Counted from the first letter of the stretch, positions 1 through 8,847 are shown. The stretch: 64,000 nucleotides of DNA from Bradyrhizobium elkanii WSM2783 (GCF_000472865.1 NZ_AXAP01000030.1:37308-101307); one strand, 5' to 3'. A program made the numbers and translations. Notes: generated by a model not told the origin, from the sequence alone.

Positions 1-623
1 GCGACCGCTCATCTGAAACACCGCGTAGTAGTGATCCTTCGCGTCAGCACGGACGTCCCGGTTCGTTCGCTCGAACCGATGGGCGCTGCAACTGAGGTCA
101 ACGGCCCTCAAGCCGTAGATACTTCGGGCCTGCACTCGACCCGAAAAGGCGCTGGGCTCGATCATGCTCGGCGTGTACCGCCCGCATATCGATAGGACAG
201 TACATTGCCACTCCTCGTAGTCCATACTTGGGATTGTGAGAAATTCGCTGCTTGAGTGCACCGCCGCCGCCTCTATCAAGCGTTCTCGATGGGTAGAAAA
301 GCGCTCTTAAACATAGGTCAACAAAAGCGTCCTCAAACGGAGAACGTTTCAGGCCGCATACTAAAGATAACAAGACCAAACTATTTTTTGGATCACAGAT
401 GATCACCTCCCCGAGAAATGGGTGTGAGGCCGACCGGTTTGTATGGAAGCTCCTTGCCGCCTCACGACCGCTGATCAGCATTGTGCGCGTGTGTCCATCT
501 GGAACGGGCGCGAGAGTCTCACGACGGATGGGGAATCCGGCCGTAGAGTCGGGGCCGTATCGTCGATAGTTGCAATACATCGTCGATCATCAACCGACGC
601 AGGTAATTGACGAGGTCAGGCCC
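1..623. other. Upstream region of the dioxygenase operon, no gene recognised
   Basis: No convincing gene is seen here. A 160-codon open frame on the minus strand (98-580) has no recognisable motif and looks like chance. A small dyad lies at 59-65/72-78 (CGGTTCG, 6-nt loop, CGAACCG) and could be an operator or a weak hairpin. Base composition is AT-richer than the housekeeping part of the window and continues so through the dioxygenase genes. The operon promoter and any activator site should lie in the last 200 bases, but no clear -35/-10 pair was identified. Confidence 0.4.
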
Positions 624-1961
624 ATGGCAGCGAGCATCATTGAGCGTCTTGACGCGGCATTGATTGAGGATTCCACGAACGGGTTGTTTCGTTGTGACCG
701 CACGATCTTTACCGACAAAGAACTCTTCGAACTGGAAATGGAGCATTTGTTTGAGGGTAACTGGGTCTATCTCGCGCATGAGAGCCAGATTCCAGACCGG
801 AACGACTATTTCACGACCTGGATGGGGCGGCAGCCCGTCTTTGTAACACGCAACAAAGACAACGAACTTGGCGCTTTCATCAATGCTTGCAGTCATCGTG
901 GTGCGATGCTTTGCCGCTACAAGCGCGGCAACAAGTCGACATTTACCTGCCCGTTTCACGGCTGGACGTTCAGCAATGCCGGTAAATTGCTGAGAGTGAA
1001 GGATCCAGACGGCGCCGGCTATCCGAACCAATTCGGCAGCAACGGCTCCCACGATTTGAAGACGGTTGCGAGGTTCGAATCCTATCGGGGCTTTCTGTTT
1101 GGGAGTCTCAATCCGGATGTGCAGCCGTTGCCCGAATTTCTCGGTGAGGCAACAAAGATCATCGACATGATGATCGACCAGGCGCCTGACGGACTGGAGG
1201 TGCTACGCGGCTCATCCAGCTACATCTACGACGGCAATTGGAAGTTGCAGACCGAGAACGGTGCCGACGGTTATCATGTGTCCTCAGTGCATTGGAATTA
1301 CGTTGCGACGACAGGCCGTCGCAGCGCGGAATCGGATGACGTTAAGGCAGCCGACATGAGCAAATTTGCCAAGCAGAGAGGAGGATACTATTCGTTCAAC
1401 AACGGCCACTTGGTCCTTTGGTCTCGGTGGGCCGATCCGACCAGCAGGCCAGCCTATGCTCAGCGGGAGAAACTTATCGCTAAGCATGGCAGAGCCAAAG
1501 CCGAATGGATGGTCGAGAACCTCCGCAATCTCTGCATCTATCCGAACCTCTATCTGATGGATCAGATGAGTTCCCAACTGCGCGTTAGCCGCCCCCTGTC
1601 CGTGGATAAGACGGAGGTGACGATCTATTGCATCGCGCCGAAGAATGAACCGGCCGAGCATCGGGCGCGCCGCATTCGCCAGTACGAAGATTTCTTCAAT
1701 GCCAGCGGAATGGCGACGCCCGACGACCTTGAGGAGTTCCGTGCTTGCCAACAGGCCTACATGGCCTCTTCGATGCGGTGGAATGACTTATCGCGCGGCG
1801 CAACGCACTGGATTGAAGGTGCCGATGAGGCAGCGCGGGCCATCGACCTTCATCCGGTGAGAAGCGGCGTGAAGATCGAAGACGAAGGCCTTTTTCTCGT
1901 TCAGCACAGGCATTGGTCTACGGCACTTCGCGCGGCTGTAGCTAAGGGAGAGCAAGCATGA
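624..1961 (+). CDS. benA: Benzoate/anthranilate-type 1,2-dioxygenase, large (alpha) subunit
   Basis: Catalytic subunit of a two-component ring-hydroxylating dioxygenase. It would add both atoms of O2 to an aromatic acid such as benzoate or anthranilate, in the cytoplasm. The 445-residue protein has a Rieske [2Fe-2S] site (Cys89, His91, Cys109, His112 with the CPFHGW core). The mononuclear iron facial triad follows as Asp215, His218 and His223 in a GADGYHVSSVHWNY block. Length and block order fit the BenA/AntA family. The ATG at 624 was chosen because GAGG lies 7 nt upstream; an in-frame TTG at 570 would extend it by 18 residues without family support. It overlaps benB by four bases (ATGA). 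Substrate choice between benzoate and anthranilate cannot be read from sequence. The absence of a diol dehydrogenase gene downstream is compatible with anthranilate. Confidence 0.9.
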   Translation: MAASIIERLDAALIEDSTNGLFRCDRTIFTDKELFELEMEHLFEGNWVYLAHESQIPDRNDYFTTWMGRQPVFVTRNKDNELGAFINACSHRGAMLCRYKRGNKSTFTCPFHGWTFSNAGKLLRVKDPDGAGYPNQFGSNGSHDLKTVARFESYRGFLFGSLNPDVQPLPEFLGEATKIIDMMIDQAPDGLEVLRGSSSYIYDGNWKLQTENGADGYHVSSVHWNYVATTGRRSAESDDVKAADMSKFAKQRGGYYSFNNGHLVLWSRWADPTSRPAYAQREKLIAKHGRAKAEWMVENLRNLCIYPNLYLMDQMSSQLRVSRPLSVDKTEVTIYCIAPKNEPAEHRARRIRQYEDFFNASGMATPDDLEEFRACQQAYMASSMRWNDLSRGATHWIEGADEAARAIDLHPVRSGVKIEDEGLFLVQHRHWSTALRAAVAKGEQA

Positions 1962-2449
1962 GCACTATTTCCCTATCCGCTGTTGAGGCGTTCCTTTATG
2001 CGGAAGCCCGCGCTCTTGATGATCGGAATTGGGACGCGTGGCTCGCCTTCTATGCTCCCGATGCGAGCTTTTGGATGCCGGCTTGGGACGACAACGACGG
2101 GCTTGTTGAGGATCCTCAAAGCGAGATCTCGTTGGTCTACTATGCGCGCCGCAGCGGCTTGGAGGACCGAGTGTTTCGCATCAAGACCGAACGGTCGAGC
2201 GCAAGCACCCCCGAGCCACGGACATCGCACAACATCTCGAATGTCGAGATCCTTTCTCACGGCGATGGAAAGGTTGACCTTAGGTTCAACTGGTTGACGC
2301 TCAGCTATCGGTACAAGATCGTCGACACATATTTTGGAGTTTCCTTCTACACGCTCGAGATTGCCGGTGAACGTCCAATGATCAAAGCGAAGAAGGTAAT
2401 TCTGAAGAACGACTACATCCACCACGTGATCGACGTCTATCACGTCTAA
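1958..2449 (+). CDS. benB: Benzoate/anthranilate-type 1,2-dioxygenase, small (beta) subunit
   Basis: Structural beta subunit that pairs with the Rieske alpha subunit in an (alpha-beta)3 hexamer. It holds no metal. The 163 residues match the BenB/AntB family in length and carry its typical blocks: a FLYAEARALDDRNWDAWL N-terminus, SEISLVYYARRSGLEDRVFR in the middle, and TSHNISNVE. The start overlaps the stop of the alpha subunit gene (ATGA at 1958-1961), so translation is probably coupled. It is followed 25 bases later by the reductase gene. The protein belongs to the SnoaL-like/NTF2-fold ring-hydroxylating beta family. Confidence in the family is high. The substrate remains open for the reasons given under the alpha subunit. 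Confidence 0.9.
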   Translation: MSTISLSAVEAFLYAEARALDDRNWDAWLAFYAPDASFWMPAWDDNDGLVEDPQSEISLVYYARRSGLEDRVFRIKTERSSASTPEPRTSHNISNVEILSHGDGKVDLRFNWLTLSYRYKIVDTYFGVSFYTLEIAGERPMIKAKKVILKNDYIHHVIDVYHV

Positions 2450-2474
2450 CGATGACCGGCATTAGAGCGGATGC

Positions 2475-3500
2475 ATGCCCAGGATAGCTCTTAACTTCGA
2501 AAACGGAATCACAAGGTTCATCGATGCAGGCGAAAATGAGAGCATCGCCGACGCGGCTTATCGGCAGAGCGTCAATGTGCCGCTCGACTGTACCAACGGC
2601 GTTTGCGGCACCTGTAAGGCCTTCCGGCAATCCGGACAGTGTGATCTGGGATCGCCGTCCAAGGATGTGTTGAGCGACGCAGAGGCAAGCGAAGGTTATA
2701 TCCTCTGTTGCCAGACTAAGGCCAGGAGCGACATGGTAATCGACATCTTGGCTTCGTCCGACGCCTGCAAAGTGAAACCCAAGAGGACCATTTGCGAAGT
2801 CGTCAATCTGGAGCCTTTATCGGACCATCGCATTAGGCTTTCGGTCAAATCGCTCGAGGGCGAGCTCCCGATGTTCTTGCCGGGACAGTACGTCAACATT
2901 ACCGCTCCGGATGAAGGGATAAGTCGGCCGTATTCATTCACCTCCGCGCCGGGTAGCGACGTGGCAACGTTTCTGATCCGCAATCTGCCGAACGGCAGGA
3001 TGAGCGTGTATCTTAAAGCAAAGGCCAAACGAGGAGAACGGCTCGTTCTCGACGGCCCGTTTGGCAATTTTTATCTTCGCGTACCCACACGGCCAATGTT
3101 GTTCATCGCTGCTGGGACCGGCGTTGGACCATTCTTGTCAATGCTTGAATACCTTGCCAGGACGGGAAACTGCGATCAGCCCGTGCGACTCATTTACGGC
3201 GTGCGCGACCCCGCTGATCTTGTCGAGCTCGAGCGGATCGAGGCGCTTCGAGCGCTCCTTCCGAACCTCAGCTATGTCACGACCTGCTCGAATCCTGCAA
3301 GCCAACATCAGCTATCCGGGCGCGTTACAGACCATCTGAGCGCTGAAGCGCTGAATCATGGTGATGTTGACGTTTACTTGTGTGGACCGCCCGAAATGGT
3401 CGAAAGCGCCCGACAGCACGCAGCGAAGTGTGGCTCACCGCCTGCAAACATTTATTTCGAGAAGTTCGCTCCTGCAGTGGCGACATTGTATCAAGCCTGA
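2475..3500 (+). CDS. benC: Dioxygenase electron-transfer component (ferredoxin-NADH reductase)
   Basis: Reductase that passes electrons from NADH through FAD and a plant-type [2Fe-2S] cluster to the dioxygenase. The N-terminal ferredoxin domain (about 1-95) has Cys39, Cys44, Cys47 and Cys79 as cluster ligands. The central FAD domain shows RPYSFTSAPG. The C-terminal nucleotide domain shows GTGVGP and ends with the CGPPEMV block. The 341 residues agree with BenC/AntC (about 336-348). It closes the three-gene operon. No cis-diol dehydrogenase (benD) follows: the next 188 bases are non-coding and then gyrA runs toward it on the other strand. The ATG at 2475 is used; an overlapping ATG at 2471 is out of frame. 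Confidence 0.9.
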   Translation: MPRIALNFENGITRFIDAGENESIADAAYRQSVNVPLDCTNGVCGTCKAFRQSGQCDLGSPSKDVLSDAEASEGYILCCQTKARSDMVIDILASSDACKVKPKRTICEVVNLEPLSDHRIRLSVKSLEGELPMFLPGQYVNITAPDEGISRPYSFTSAPGSDVATFLIRNLPNGRMSVYLKAKAKRGERLVLDGPFGNFYLRVPTRPMLFIAAGTGVGPFLSMLEYLARTGNCDQPVRLIYGVRDPADLVELERIEALRALLPNLSYVTTCSNPASQHQLSGRVTDHLSAEALNHGDVDVYLCGPPEMVESARQHAAKCGSPPANIYFEKFAPAVATLYQA

Positions 3501-3688
3501 ACGATCAAAATCCGCGCTCGAATGATTGTGGACCTCATCGCGTGTCAGATAACGAACTCCGCAGCGCAACCGTAGCGACTTTAGCGAAGGCCGAGAACGT
3601 TCTTGAGCAGTGACAAAGCGTTCGCTTGGCATCAAGCTCCGCTGCGTGAATCGCGACGTTGGAGAGGATGCGATCCGCTCCTCCTAAA

Positions 3689-6418
3689 TTAGCCGCCGTT
3701 CCCGTTCTCGCCATTCTCGCTGTCGTCGCCGATATGCTCGACCGAGACGACATGCTCGTCGTCGGCGGTGTCGAACACGATGACGCCCTGGGTCGAGCGG
3801 CCGGCGATGCGGATGTCGCCGACGGGGCAGCGGATGAGCTGACCCTTGTCGGTCACCAGCATGATCTGGTCGGCCTCCTCCACCGGGAACGAGGCCACCA
3901 GCTTGCCGTTGCGGCTGTTGACGCTCATGGCGACGATGCCTTTGCCGCCGCGGCCGGTCGTGCGGTACTCGTAGGACGAGGTCCGCTTGCCGTAGCCGTT
4001 TTCGGACACGGTCAGCACCACCTGCTCCTGCGCCGACATATCGACATAGCGCTCCTGCGAGAGCTGGATCGCGCCTGTGGCCTCCTCGGCCTCGGTCTCG
4101 ACCGGCTCCTCGGTGGTCGCTTCGCCTGCGACCGCGCGGCGCATCTTCAAGTAGGCCGAGCGCTCGTCCGAGGTCGTCTCGACATGGCGCAGGATCGCGA
4201 GCGAGATCAGCTTGTCGCCTTCGGCGAGGGAAATGCCGCGCACGCCCATCGAGGTGCGGCCGGTGAAGACGCGCACATCAGTGACGGGGAAGCGGATGCA
4301 CTGGCCGCCGGCGGCTGTCAGCAGCACATCGTCATGCTCGGTGCAGATCTGCACGTCGACGATCGCCTCGCCCTCCTCCAGCTTCATGGCGATGATGCCG
4401 GAACGGCGGACGTCGACGAAGTCGGACAGCTTGTTGCGACGGACGTTGCCGCCGGTGGTGGCGAACATCACGTCGAGATTCTTCCAGGAGGATTCATCCT
4501 CCGGCAGCGGCATGATGGTGGTGATGCGCTCGCCCTGCTCCAGCGGCAGGATGTTGATCAGCGCCTTGCCGCGCGCATTCGGCGCGGCCATCGGCAATCG
4601 CCAGACTTTCTCCTTGTAGACCTGGCCGCGCGAGGAGAAGAACAGGACCGGCGTATGGGTCGAGGCCACGAACACGCGGCTGACGAAATCCTCGTCGCGG
4701 GTCTGCATGCCGGCCCGGCCCTTGCCGCCGCGGCGCTGGGCGCGATAGGTCGACAGCGGCACGCGCTTGACATAACCGGCGTGCGACACGGTCACGACCA
4801 TGTCTTCGCGCTGGATCAGATCCTCGTCCTCGACCTCGCCTTCCTGCTCGACGATAACAGTTCTGCGCGGGGTGGCGAACTCGGCCTTCACCTCGGCGAG
4901 CTCGGTCTTGACGATCGCCTGCACCCGGGCGCGCGAGCGCAGGATGTCGAGATAGTCGGAGATCTCGGCGGCGAGCTTGGTGAGCTCCTCGCTGATCTCG
5001 TCGCGGCCGAGCGCAGTCAGGCGCTGCAGCCGGAGGTCGAGGATTTCCCTCGCCTGCTCCAGCGAAAGGCGGATAGTGCCGTCCGGATTGATACGGTGGC
5101 GCGGATCGTCGATCAGCGTGATCATGTCTTCGACGTCCCGCGCCGGCCAATCGCGCGACATCAGGGTTTCGCGCGCGGCCGCCGGATTCGGCGACGAACG
5201 AATCACGCGGATGACCTCGTCGATATTGGCAACGGAGATGGCCAGGCCCACCTGGAGATGCGCGCGATCGCGCGCCTTGCCGAGCAGGTATTTGGTGCGC
5301 CGGGTCACCACCTGTTCGCGGAAGGCGACAAAGATCGTCAGCAGGTCCTTCAGGTTCATCTGCTGCGGGCGGCCGGAATCGAGTGCCAGGATGTTGGCCG
5401 GGAAGTTGGTCTGCAGCGGCGTGAAGCGGTAGAGCTGATTCAGCACCACGTCCGGCATCGCCTCGCGCTTCAGTTCGATCACGACGCGGAAGCCTTCGCG
5501 ATCGGATTCGTCGCGCAGGTCGGAAATCCCCTCGATCTTCTTCTCGCGGATCAGCTCGCCGATCCGCTCGACCATGTTCGCCTTGTTAACCTGGTACGGG
5601 ATCTCCGTGATGATGATCGCCTCGCGATCCTTTCGCAGGGTATCGATCGTGACCTTGCCGCGCATCACGATCGAGCCGCGGCCGAGATGATAGGACGCCC
5701 GGATGCCCGCTCGACCGAGGATGATGCCGCCGGTGGGGAAATCCGGCCCCGGAATGATGTTGATGAGGTCGTCGATGGTGAGCGCCGGATTGTCGATCAG
5801 CGCCACACAGGCGTCGACGACCTCGCCGAGATTGTGCGGCGGGATGTTGGTGGCCATACCGACGGCGATGCCGCCCGCGCCATTGACCAGGAGGTTCGGA
5901 AACCGCGTCGGCAATACCGACGGCTCTTGCTCGCTGTTGTCGTAGTTGGGCTGGAAGTCGACCGTGTCCTTCTCGATGTCCGCCAGCACAGCCTCTGCCG
6001 CCCGCGTCAGGCGTGCTTCGGTGTATCGATAGGCTGCCGGCGGATCACCGTCGACCGAGCCGAAATTGCCCTGGCCGTCGATGAGCGGCACGCGCATCGA
6101 AAAATCCTGCGCCATGCGCACCATGGCGTCGTAAATCGACTGGTCGCCGTGCGGGTGATACTTACCGATGACGTCGCCGACCACGCGCGCGGACTTGACG
6201 TACTTCTTGTCCGGCGTGTGCCCCTGGTCGTACATCGAATACAGGATGCGGCGGTGGACCGGCTTGAGCCCGTCACGCGCATCGGGGAGCGCCCGCGCCA
6301 CGATCACGCTCATGGCGTAGTCGAGGTAGGACTTCTTCATCTCGTCGAGGATGGAAACGGGACGAATGTCGGAGGGCCCCGACGGCTCGCCGGGCTTGTC
6401 GTCTTCAGGTTCTGACAA
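3689..6418 (-). CDS. gyrA: DNA gyrase subunit A
   Basis: Catalytic breakage-reunion subunit of DNA gyrase, acting with GyrB to introduce negative supercoils. The 909 residues hold the winged-helix/tower/coiled-coil core (about 20-530), with active tyrosine 132 in AAYRYTEARL, and a beta-pinwheel C-terminal domain with the GyrA box QRRGGKG. A variable acidic insertion rich in Glu and Thr sits within the C-terminal domain, and the tail is Asn/Gly/Asp-rich. The predicted start is TTG at 6418, leading into MSEPEDD. No internal ATG gives a better N-terminus, because the next Met (residue 27) already lies at the conserved SILDEMK block. In the quinolone-determining region the residue equivalent to E. 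coli Ser83 is Gln93 (HGDQSIYD). It converges on the dioxygenase operon. Confidence 0.97.
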   Translation of the reverse strand: MSEPEDDKPGEPSGPSDIRPVSILDEMKKSYLDYAMSVIVARALPDARDGLKPVHRRILYSMYDQGHTPDKKYVKSARVVGDVIGKYHPHGDQSIYDAMVRMAQDFSMRVPLIDGQGNFGSVDGDPPAAYRYTEARLTRAAEAVLADIEKDTVDFQPNYDNSEQEPSVLPTRFPNLLVNGAGGIAVGMATNIPPHNLGEVVDACVALIDNPALTIDDLINIIPGPDFPTGGIILGRAGIRASYHLGRGSIVMRGKVTIDTLRKDREAIIITEIPYQVNKANMVERIGELIREKKIEGISDLRDESDREGFRVVIELKREAMPDVVLNQLYRFTPLQTNFPANILALDSGRPQQMNLKDLLTIFVAFREQVVTRRTKYLLGKARDRAHLQVGLAISVANIDEVIRVIRSSPNPAAARETLMSRDWPARDVEDMITLIDDPRHRINPDGTIRLSLEQAREILDLRLQRLTALGRDEISEELTKLAAEISDYLDILRSRARVQAIVKTELAEVKAEFATPRRTVIVEQEGEVEDEDLIQREDMVVTVSHAGYVKRVPLSTYRAQRRGGKGRAGMQTRDEDFVSRVFVASTHTPVLFFSSRGQVYKEKVWRLPMAAPNARGKALINILPLEQGERITTIMPLPEDESSWKNLDVMFATTGGNVRRNKLSDFVDVRRSGIIAMKLEEGEAIVDVQICTEHDDVLLTAAGGQCIRFPVTDVRVFTGRTSMGVRGISLAEGDKLISLAILRHVETTSDERSAYLKMRRAVAGEATTEEPVETEAEEATGAIQLSQERYVDMSAQEQVVLTVSENGYGKRTSSYEYRTTGRGGKGIVAMSVNSRNGKLVASFPVEEADQIMLVTDKGQLIRCPVGDIRIAGRSTQGVIVFDTADDEHVVSVEHIGDDSENGENGNGG

Positions 6419-6834
6419 AGGGGGAATCCGGGTCGGTTCTACTGCAGAATCATATAGCGTATCGGGGGCCCGACCACCACCCCGGAACGGCCTCGGCGAC
6501 CGGTTTTTCCCTTCGTTTTTTCATAGACTTACGGGGTCGACCGGCGCGCCGCGGGAACACCCTAGCGGGGTGCGGCAAGGGCGCCCTCAGAGGTCAGGAA
6601 ACCGCCCGCGGGCCGTTGGCGGCGCCCGCATCGCCCCGCCCTGTCGGTTAGATCGATTTCCTCACAGTTCACATCAACCGGAGCCACAAGCAGCCTGGCC
6701 GCGGCACATCAAGCCATATCAATCGCTTGACGCTGATATCCTGCAGTCATGGAAGAGGATAAGTTCGACGCAAGCTGTATCGCGCGATAGAGATTTTCAT
6801 CCTCACGCGATCTTTCCGGCAACGTACCGCTCGA
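6419..6834. other. gyrA-ssb intergenic region
   Basis: About 415 bases between gyrA and the 3' end of ssb, both on the minus strand. It must contain the gyrA promoter and leader. I see no gene, no strong terminator and no repeat shared with the rest of the window. An open frame crossing it on the plus strand runs into ssb antisense and has no family features. Confidence 0.4.
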
Positions 6835-7332
6835 TCAGAACGGGATATCGTCGTCCATGTCGTTGTTGTTGCGGGCGCCGGCCGGCACGGCGCGGCGTGG
6901 CGCGGAACTCGAGGGGCCGCTGACGCCGAAATCGCCGCCACCGCCGCCCATGTCGTCGGAGAAGCTGCCGCCACCGCCGCCCCTGCCGTCCAGCATTGTG
7001 AGGTTGGAGTTGAAGCCCTGCAGCACCACTTCGGTCGAATATTTCTCGACCCCGCTCTGATCGGTCCATTTCCGGGTCTGGAGCTGGCCCTCGACGTAAA
7101 CCTTGGCGCCCTTCTTCAGATATTGCTCGGCGACCTTGGCGAGCCCTTCATTGAAGATGACGACACGGTGCCACTCGGTCTTTTCCTTGCGCTCGCCGGT
7201 GGCCCGGTCGCGCCACGTCTCCGAGGTCGCGACGCTCAGATTGGCGATCGGACGGCCGTCCTGGGTCCGCCGGATTTCCGGGTCCTTGCCGAGATTGCCC
7301 ACCAGAATGACCTTATTTACGCTTCCCGCCAT
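6835..7332 (-). CDS. ssb: Single-stranded DNA-binding protein
   Basis: Binds single-stranded DNA during replication, repair and recombination and recruits partners through its C-terminal tip. The 165-residue product has the OB fold at about 1-110 (SVNKVILVGNLGKDPEIR, then the WHRVVIFNE strand). A Gly-rich disordered linker follows. The acidic tip DMDDDIPF is the SSB protein-interaction motif. The ATG at 7332 is chosen over an upstream in-frame start at 7353 because it gives the canonical MAGSVNK N-terminus and has GGAGAG 5 nt upstream. A LexA box lies about 170 bases upstream (7504-7518), so SOS induction is likely. In many alphaproteobacteria ssb is next to and divergent from uvrA; here a porin gene lies between them. 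Confidence 0.97.
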   Translation of the reverse strand: MAGSVNKVILVGNLGKDPEIRRTQDGRPIANLSVATSETWRDRATGERKEKTEWHRVVIFNEGLAKVAEQYLKKGAKVYVEGQLQTRKWTDQSGVEKYSTEVVLQGFNSNLTMLDGRGGGGGSFSDDMGGGGGDFGVSGPSSSAPRRAVPAGARNNNDMDDDIPF

Positions 7333-7783
7333 CGCCGCTCTCCACTCAATCACTGGGCCGGCCGGTTAGACGGCGGCCACATTCAGTCTTCGCTAACCAC
7401 ATCTTACATTGCTGACGGACCCTATACGCTCGCCGACACCGTCGGGCGCAGCCATTCCCCGTCCATTCCGCGGTTATCCACATATAGCACCAGCCGCGCC
7501 ATTGTTCCAGTTTTGTTCCGTGCAACTTGACGTAATCGTGGTGGCATTGTGGCCCAAATTTGGTGCAGCCAGGATGGAACCCGAAATCGACCGTCGGTTC
7601 CATAAAACACCAATACAATCATTAACTTATGTTGCCGGTACTTCGCCGTGAAGTGTTGCGTTTCGGCGACGGTATTTCCGGTTGAATCGGAGTATATGCC
7701 TAAAACGACGGCGCGGCGCTCGCGTCTTTAATACCGTAACGCTTCGGGACCAAATTGAAGCGAACAAAGGCTGGAGAGCTACG
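7333..7783. other. Divergent promoter region between ssb and the outer-membrane protein gene
   Basis: A 450-base region that must hold the promoters of ssb (leftward) and the outer-membrane barrel gene (rightward). The one clear element is the GTTC-N7-GTTC box at 7504-7518, listed separately. No additional gene is supported. Short open frames here have no recognisable family features. Confidence 0.5.
7504..7518. promoter_or_regulatory. LexA (SOS) box upstream of ssb
   Basis: Exact match to the alphaproteobacterial LexA operator GTTC-N7-GTTC: GTTC at 7504-7507, seven bases, GTTC at 7515-7518. It lies 172 bases upstream of the ssb ATG (minus strand) and 266 bases upstream of the outer-membrane protein ATG. 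By orientation and known SOS control of ssb in this class, ssb is the likely target. Confidence 0.75.
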
Positions 7784-8539
7784 ATGAAGAAGTTTTTGCT
7801 TGGAACGGTTGCCTTGGTTGCGCTGGCTGCGCCCGCCTCGGCTGCCGATCTTGCCGCGCGCCCTTATGTCAAGGCTCCGCCGGCGCCCGTCGCCGTCGTC
7901 TACGACTGGACCGGGTTCTATATCGGCGGCAACGGCGGCTGGGGAACGAGCCGCAACCGCTGGGACGTCCTTGGTTTCAGTGACGGCTCCCATAACGCCG
8001 ACGGCGGCACTGCTGGTGGTCAGATCGGCTATCGCTGGCAGACCGGAACCTGGGTGTTCGGTGTCGAAGGTCAGGGCAACTGGGCTGACTTCAAGGGCAG
8101 CAACGTCAGCCTGCTGACGGGCATCGACACCAACGAGACCAGGGTCGACGCCTTCGGCCTGATCACCGGCCAGATCGGCTATGCTGCCAACAATGTACTG
8201 TTCTACGTCAAGGGCGGCGCGGCCGTGGTCGCCGATCGCTACCGCGTGCGTGACGCCTTCACCGGTTTCCCGATCACCAACGACATCAACGACACCCGCT
8301 GGGGAGCCTCGGTTGGCGCTGGCATCGAGTACGGCTTTGCGCCGAACTGGTCGGTCGGCGCCGAGTACAATCACATCTTCCTGGGCAATCGCTCCTACGA
8401 TTTCATCAACAATGGCTTCGCCGGCCCGGCCGGCAGCCTCTTCGCCACCGAGAATATCAAGCAGGACATCGACCTCGTCACCGTCCGCGTGAACTACAAG
8501 TTCGGCCTCGGCGGCGCTCCGATCATCGGGCGGTACTGA
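7784..8539 (+). CDS. Outer-membrane beta-barrel protein, Omp25/31-type
   Basis: Small outer-membrane barrel protein of the immunogenic Omp25/Omp31 (OMP_b-brl) family, abundant in rhizobia and brucellae. The 251 residues begin with a clear signal peptide (MKKFLLGTVALVALAAPASA, cut before ADLAARPY). A Pro/Ala spacer and the family start DWTGFYIGGNGGWG come next, then alternating strands rich in Gly, Tyr and Asn. It ends in an aromatic-rich strand (VTVRVNYKFG) and a short tail. The ATG at 7784 has GGAGAG 5 nt upstream; longer in-frame starts would bury the signal peptide. A strong terminator follows at 8566-8593, so it is probably monocistronic. It lies between ssb and uvrA, which are adjacent in many relatives. 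Confidence 0.9.
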   Translation: MKKFLLGTVALVALAAPASAADLAARPYVKAPPAPVAVVYDWTGFYIGGNGGWGTSRNRWDVLGFSDGSHNADGGTAGGQIGYRWQTGTWVFGVEGQGNWADFKGSNVSLLTGIDTNETRVDAFGLITGQIGYAANNVLFYVKGGAAVVADRYRVRDAFTGFPITNDINDTRWGASVGAGIEYGFAPNWSVGAEYNHIFLGNRSYDFINNGFAGPAGSLFATENIKQDIDLVTVRVNYKFGLGGAPIIGRY

Positions 8540-8565
8540 TCTCGCGATCGGATATCAATCTTAAG

Positions 8566-8593
8566 AAAAGGCCGGCCTTGTGCCGGCCTTTTT
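8566..8593 (+). terminator. Rho-independent terminator of the outer-membrane protein gene
   Basis: Perfect 11-bp stem (8566-8576 and 8582-8592; core GGCCGGC/GCCGGCC) with a five-base loop and a run of T on the plus strand, 26 bases after the stop codon. This is a textbook intrinsic terminator. Confidence 0.92.
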
Positions 8594-8744
8594 GTTTGCG
8601 TGTCGTTAGTTCCGAGCCGCTCATCTGCGAAGCTCCGCTTGCGCGAGCCCCTCTTGCTGCCAGCTACTGCCAAAGCTGCACGCAGGAAATGCGATCAGAA
8701 ACAAATCGTTGATGATTCGCGCTGAGCACTGGAAATCGTCGCCC

Positions 8745-8759
8745 GTTCTTCCTATGTTC
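8745..8759 (+). promoter_or_regulatory. LexA (SOS) box upstream of uvrA
   Basis: Exact GTTC-N7-GTTC: GTTC at 8745-8748, seven bases, GTTC at 8756-8759. It lies 89 bases before the preferred uvrA ATG at 8848. This matches the alphaproteobacterial LexA operator and the known SOS control of uvrA. Confidence 0.82.
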
Positions 8760-8847
8760 CGGCATCACCCCATCGGCGCCGTGGTAGGGATTTCCGACGA
8801 CGCGCGCCCATAACGTGGCGCGCTTACAAGCGCCTGGAAATGCCGAT

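Noticed and set aside
98..580. Minus-strand open frame upstream of the dioxygenase operon
   Set aside because: No family feature, Cys-rich random-looking product and no ribosome site. It lies in the expected promoter region.
3659..6415. A 918-codon open frame on the plus strand antisense to gyrA
   Set aside because: It is the codon-position shadow of gyrA in high-GC DNA. It is rich in Arg, His, Asp and Ala strings without any motif, and similar shadows lie opposite uvrA, argS, ilvD and the acyl-CoA synthetase gene.
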